A stretch of DNA of 35,404 nt from Wenzhouxiangella sp. (GTDB lineage Bacteria; Pseudomonadota; Gammaproteobacteria; Xanthomonadales; Wenzhouxiangellaceae): assembly GCA_007135935.1 (NCBI GenBank), contig SLIA01000322.1:1-35404 (forward strand). Reading direction: 5' to 3'. The notes beneath the pieces are model-generated. The model did no database searches. It saw nothing but the letters and a program-made list of their open reading frames with translations, and was not told the origin of the DNA. This document shows, in pieces, positions 34,112-35,404 of this stretch (positions within the stretch are counted from its first letter, which is position 1; every line of letters starts with the position of its first letter). The position numbers were made by a program, and so were the translations under genes.

Positions 34112-35404
34112 TGGCCTTGTGAATTGCGCGCTTGTCCACGGCCAGGGCGGCTTCGTGCACGGCTTCCGACAGGGTCGGGTGGGCGTGGACGATGCGGGCC
34201 AGGTCCTCGGAGGCGCCGGCGAATTCCATCGCCACCACGCACTCGGCGATCAGTTCCGATGCGCTCGGGCCGATGATCTGCACGCCCAGGATACGGTCGG
34301 TTTCGGCATCGGCAATCATCTTCACGTGCCCGGCGGCTTCGCCCAGGGCCAGGCCACGACCGGTGGCTGCAAAGGGGAAGGTGCCGACGCGGTATTCCAC
34401 ACCTTCCTCGGCGAGCTGCTTTTCGGTCTTGCCCACCCAGGCAATTTCCGGGTCGGTGTAGATCACCCACGGCACCATGTCCAGGTCGATGTGGCCATGA
34501 CCGCCGGCAATCGTCTCGGCCACGGCAATGCCTTCTTCCGACGCCTTGTGCGCCAGCATCGGTCCACGCACCAGGTCGCCGATGGCCCACACGTTCTCGG
34601 CCGACGTGCGGCAGTCGTCATCCACTTTTACCTGGCCGCGGTCGGTCAGCTCGACGCCGGCATCGTCGGCCAGCAGCCCTTCGCTGGCGGCCTTGCGGCC
34701 GACGGCGACCAGCAGCTTGTCGAAGATCTCGGTTTTCTCCTCGTCACCGTCGCTGTAAGTGACCTTGACCTTGCCGTCACTGACTTCGGCGCCGGATACC
34801 TTGGTTCCCAGTCGGATGTCCAGGCCCTGTTTCTTGAATTCGCGCGCCGCCACCCGGGCGGTGTCCTTGTCAACGGTTGGCAGCAGCTCGTCCAGAGCCT
34901 CGAACAGGATGACTTCGCTGCCCAGGCGCTTCCAGACGCTGCCCATTTCCAGCCCGATGACACCGGCGCCGATCACGCCCAGGCGCTCCGGGGTCTCGGC
35001 CAGGTCGAGAATGCCGATGTTGTCGACGATGTGCTCATTGTCGACCTCGACATTGGGAATGGAAAACGACACCGACCCGGCCGCCAGCATCACGTGCTTG
35101 CCGGTGGCGGTCCAGACATCGCCTTCATTCGGGGTGATTTCGACTTCTCGGTTGGCCCCGAGCTTGCCGCGGCCGTTGGCGAACTCGATCTTGTTGGCCT
35201 TGAACAGCTGCAGCAAGCCGCCATTGAGCTGCTTGACCACCTTGTTCTTGCGCTCGATCATGGTGCCGACATCGATCGACAGGCTGTCGACGGAAATGCC
35301 GTGCGCCTTGTAGTCGTGCGCGATGTGGTGGTAGTGCTTGGACGAGTCGAGCAGGGCCTTGGAGGGCACGCAGCCGACATTCAGGCAGGTGCCACCGGGG
35401 GCCG
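34107..35404 (-). CDS. lpdA: Dihydrolipoyl dehydrogenase (E3), N terminus cut by window
   Basis: A flavoprotein that reoxidises lipoyl groups of 2-oxo-acid dehydrogenase complexes and the glycine cleavage H-protein. 432 residues are visible; the FAD-binding first ~40 residues lie beyond the right edge. The redox disulfide is visible in GGTCLNVGCVPSKALLDSS at the edge. The NAD-binding VIGAGVIGLEMGSVWKRLG, the second FAD motif NVWAIGDLVRGPMLAHKASEEG and the active-site HAHPTLSEAVHEAAL follow. It ends at 34107 beside a heptad repeat. Its upstream E1/E2 partners would be outside the window; gcvP at 26468 is a potential functional partner but not in the same unit. Confidence 0.97.
   Translation of the reverse strand, partial: APGGTCLNVGCVPSKALLDSSKHYHHIAHDYKAHGISVDSLSIDVGTMIERKNKVVKQLNGGLLQLFKANKIEFANGRGKLGANREVEITPNEGDVWTATGKHVMLAAGSVSFSIPNVEVDNEHIVDNIGILDLAETPERLGVIGAGVIGLEMGSVWKRLGSEVILFEALDELLPTVDKDTARVAAREFKKQGLDIRLGTKVSGAEVSDGKVKVTYSDGDEEKTEIFDKLLVAVGRKAASEGLLADDAGVELTDRGQVKVDDDCRTSAENVWAIGDLVRGPMLAHKASEEGIAVAETIAGGHGHIDLDMVPWVIYTDPEIAWVGKTEKQLAEEGVEYRVGTFPFAATGRGLALGEAAGHVKMIADAETDRILGVQIIGPSASELIAECVVAMEFAGASEDLARIVHAHPTLSEAVHEAALAVDKRAIHKAN

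Overview
The window reads as a chromosomal housekeeping segment of a GC-rich gammaproteobacterium, most likely from the Lysobacterales (Xanthomonadales) side and possibly Wenzhouxiangella-like. This rests on three things: the gene order carB-greA-rpfE-like-recJ-(x)-prfB-lysS, which matches the backbone around the Xanthomonas rpf locus; the canonical prfB frameshift; and the style of the secreted proteins. No rRNA, tRNA, CRISPR array, transposase or phage gene was found. Both ends cut a gene: carB lacks a few N-terminal residues on the left, and lpdA lacks its N terminus on the right.

Layout. Positions 1-6312 (+) hold a tightly overlapping run: carB, greA, an RpfE-type protein and recJ. A convergent Host_attach-family gene (-) follows, then prfB with its +1 programmed frameshift and lysS (+), separated by a striking paired-arm heptamer repeat. 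Positions 9920-12451 (+) hold a methyltransferase, a bacterial lipocalin and an overlapping FAD-dependent oxidoreductase. Positions 12631-16746 (+) encode a large secreted M36-type metallopeptidase with a multi-domain C-terminal half. Positions 17021-19517 (-) carry lpxH, a periplasmic cyclophilin and mtnA. gyrA and a tricorn-like S41 peptidase (+) occupy 19749-25867. A 600-base convergent intergenic region then holds two large inverted-repeat structures. Positions 26468-31588 (-) form an overlapping unit surf1, SCO-like, cyoE, gcvP, which couples cytochrome oxidase assembly to the glycine cleavage P-protein. A divergent DUF2909 gene, a peroxiredoxin with an upstream pilH-type regulator, an acuI/yhdH oxidoreductase, a second heptad-repeat element and lpdA complete the window.

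Functions. Most genes are core: pyrimidine and arginine precursor synthesis, transcript cleavage, recombination, translation termination, tRNA charging, lipid A synthesis, methionine salvage, DNA supercoiling, heme O synthesis, one-carbon metabolism and the lipoamide E3 enzyme. Adjacent genes repeatedly overlap by four bases as NTGA (ATGA, GTGA and, for ppi/lpxH, CTGA), indicating translational coupling.

The points most worth a second look are not new proteins. They are the apparent CTG start of lpxH, the four inverted-repeat elements (two built from heptamers with mirrored arms), the nested domain architecture of the M36 peptidase, the oxidase-assembly/gcvP coupling without ctaA, and a palindrome next to a pilH promoter-like site. 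I did not find a clearly new multi-gene system.
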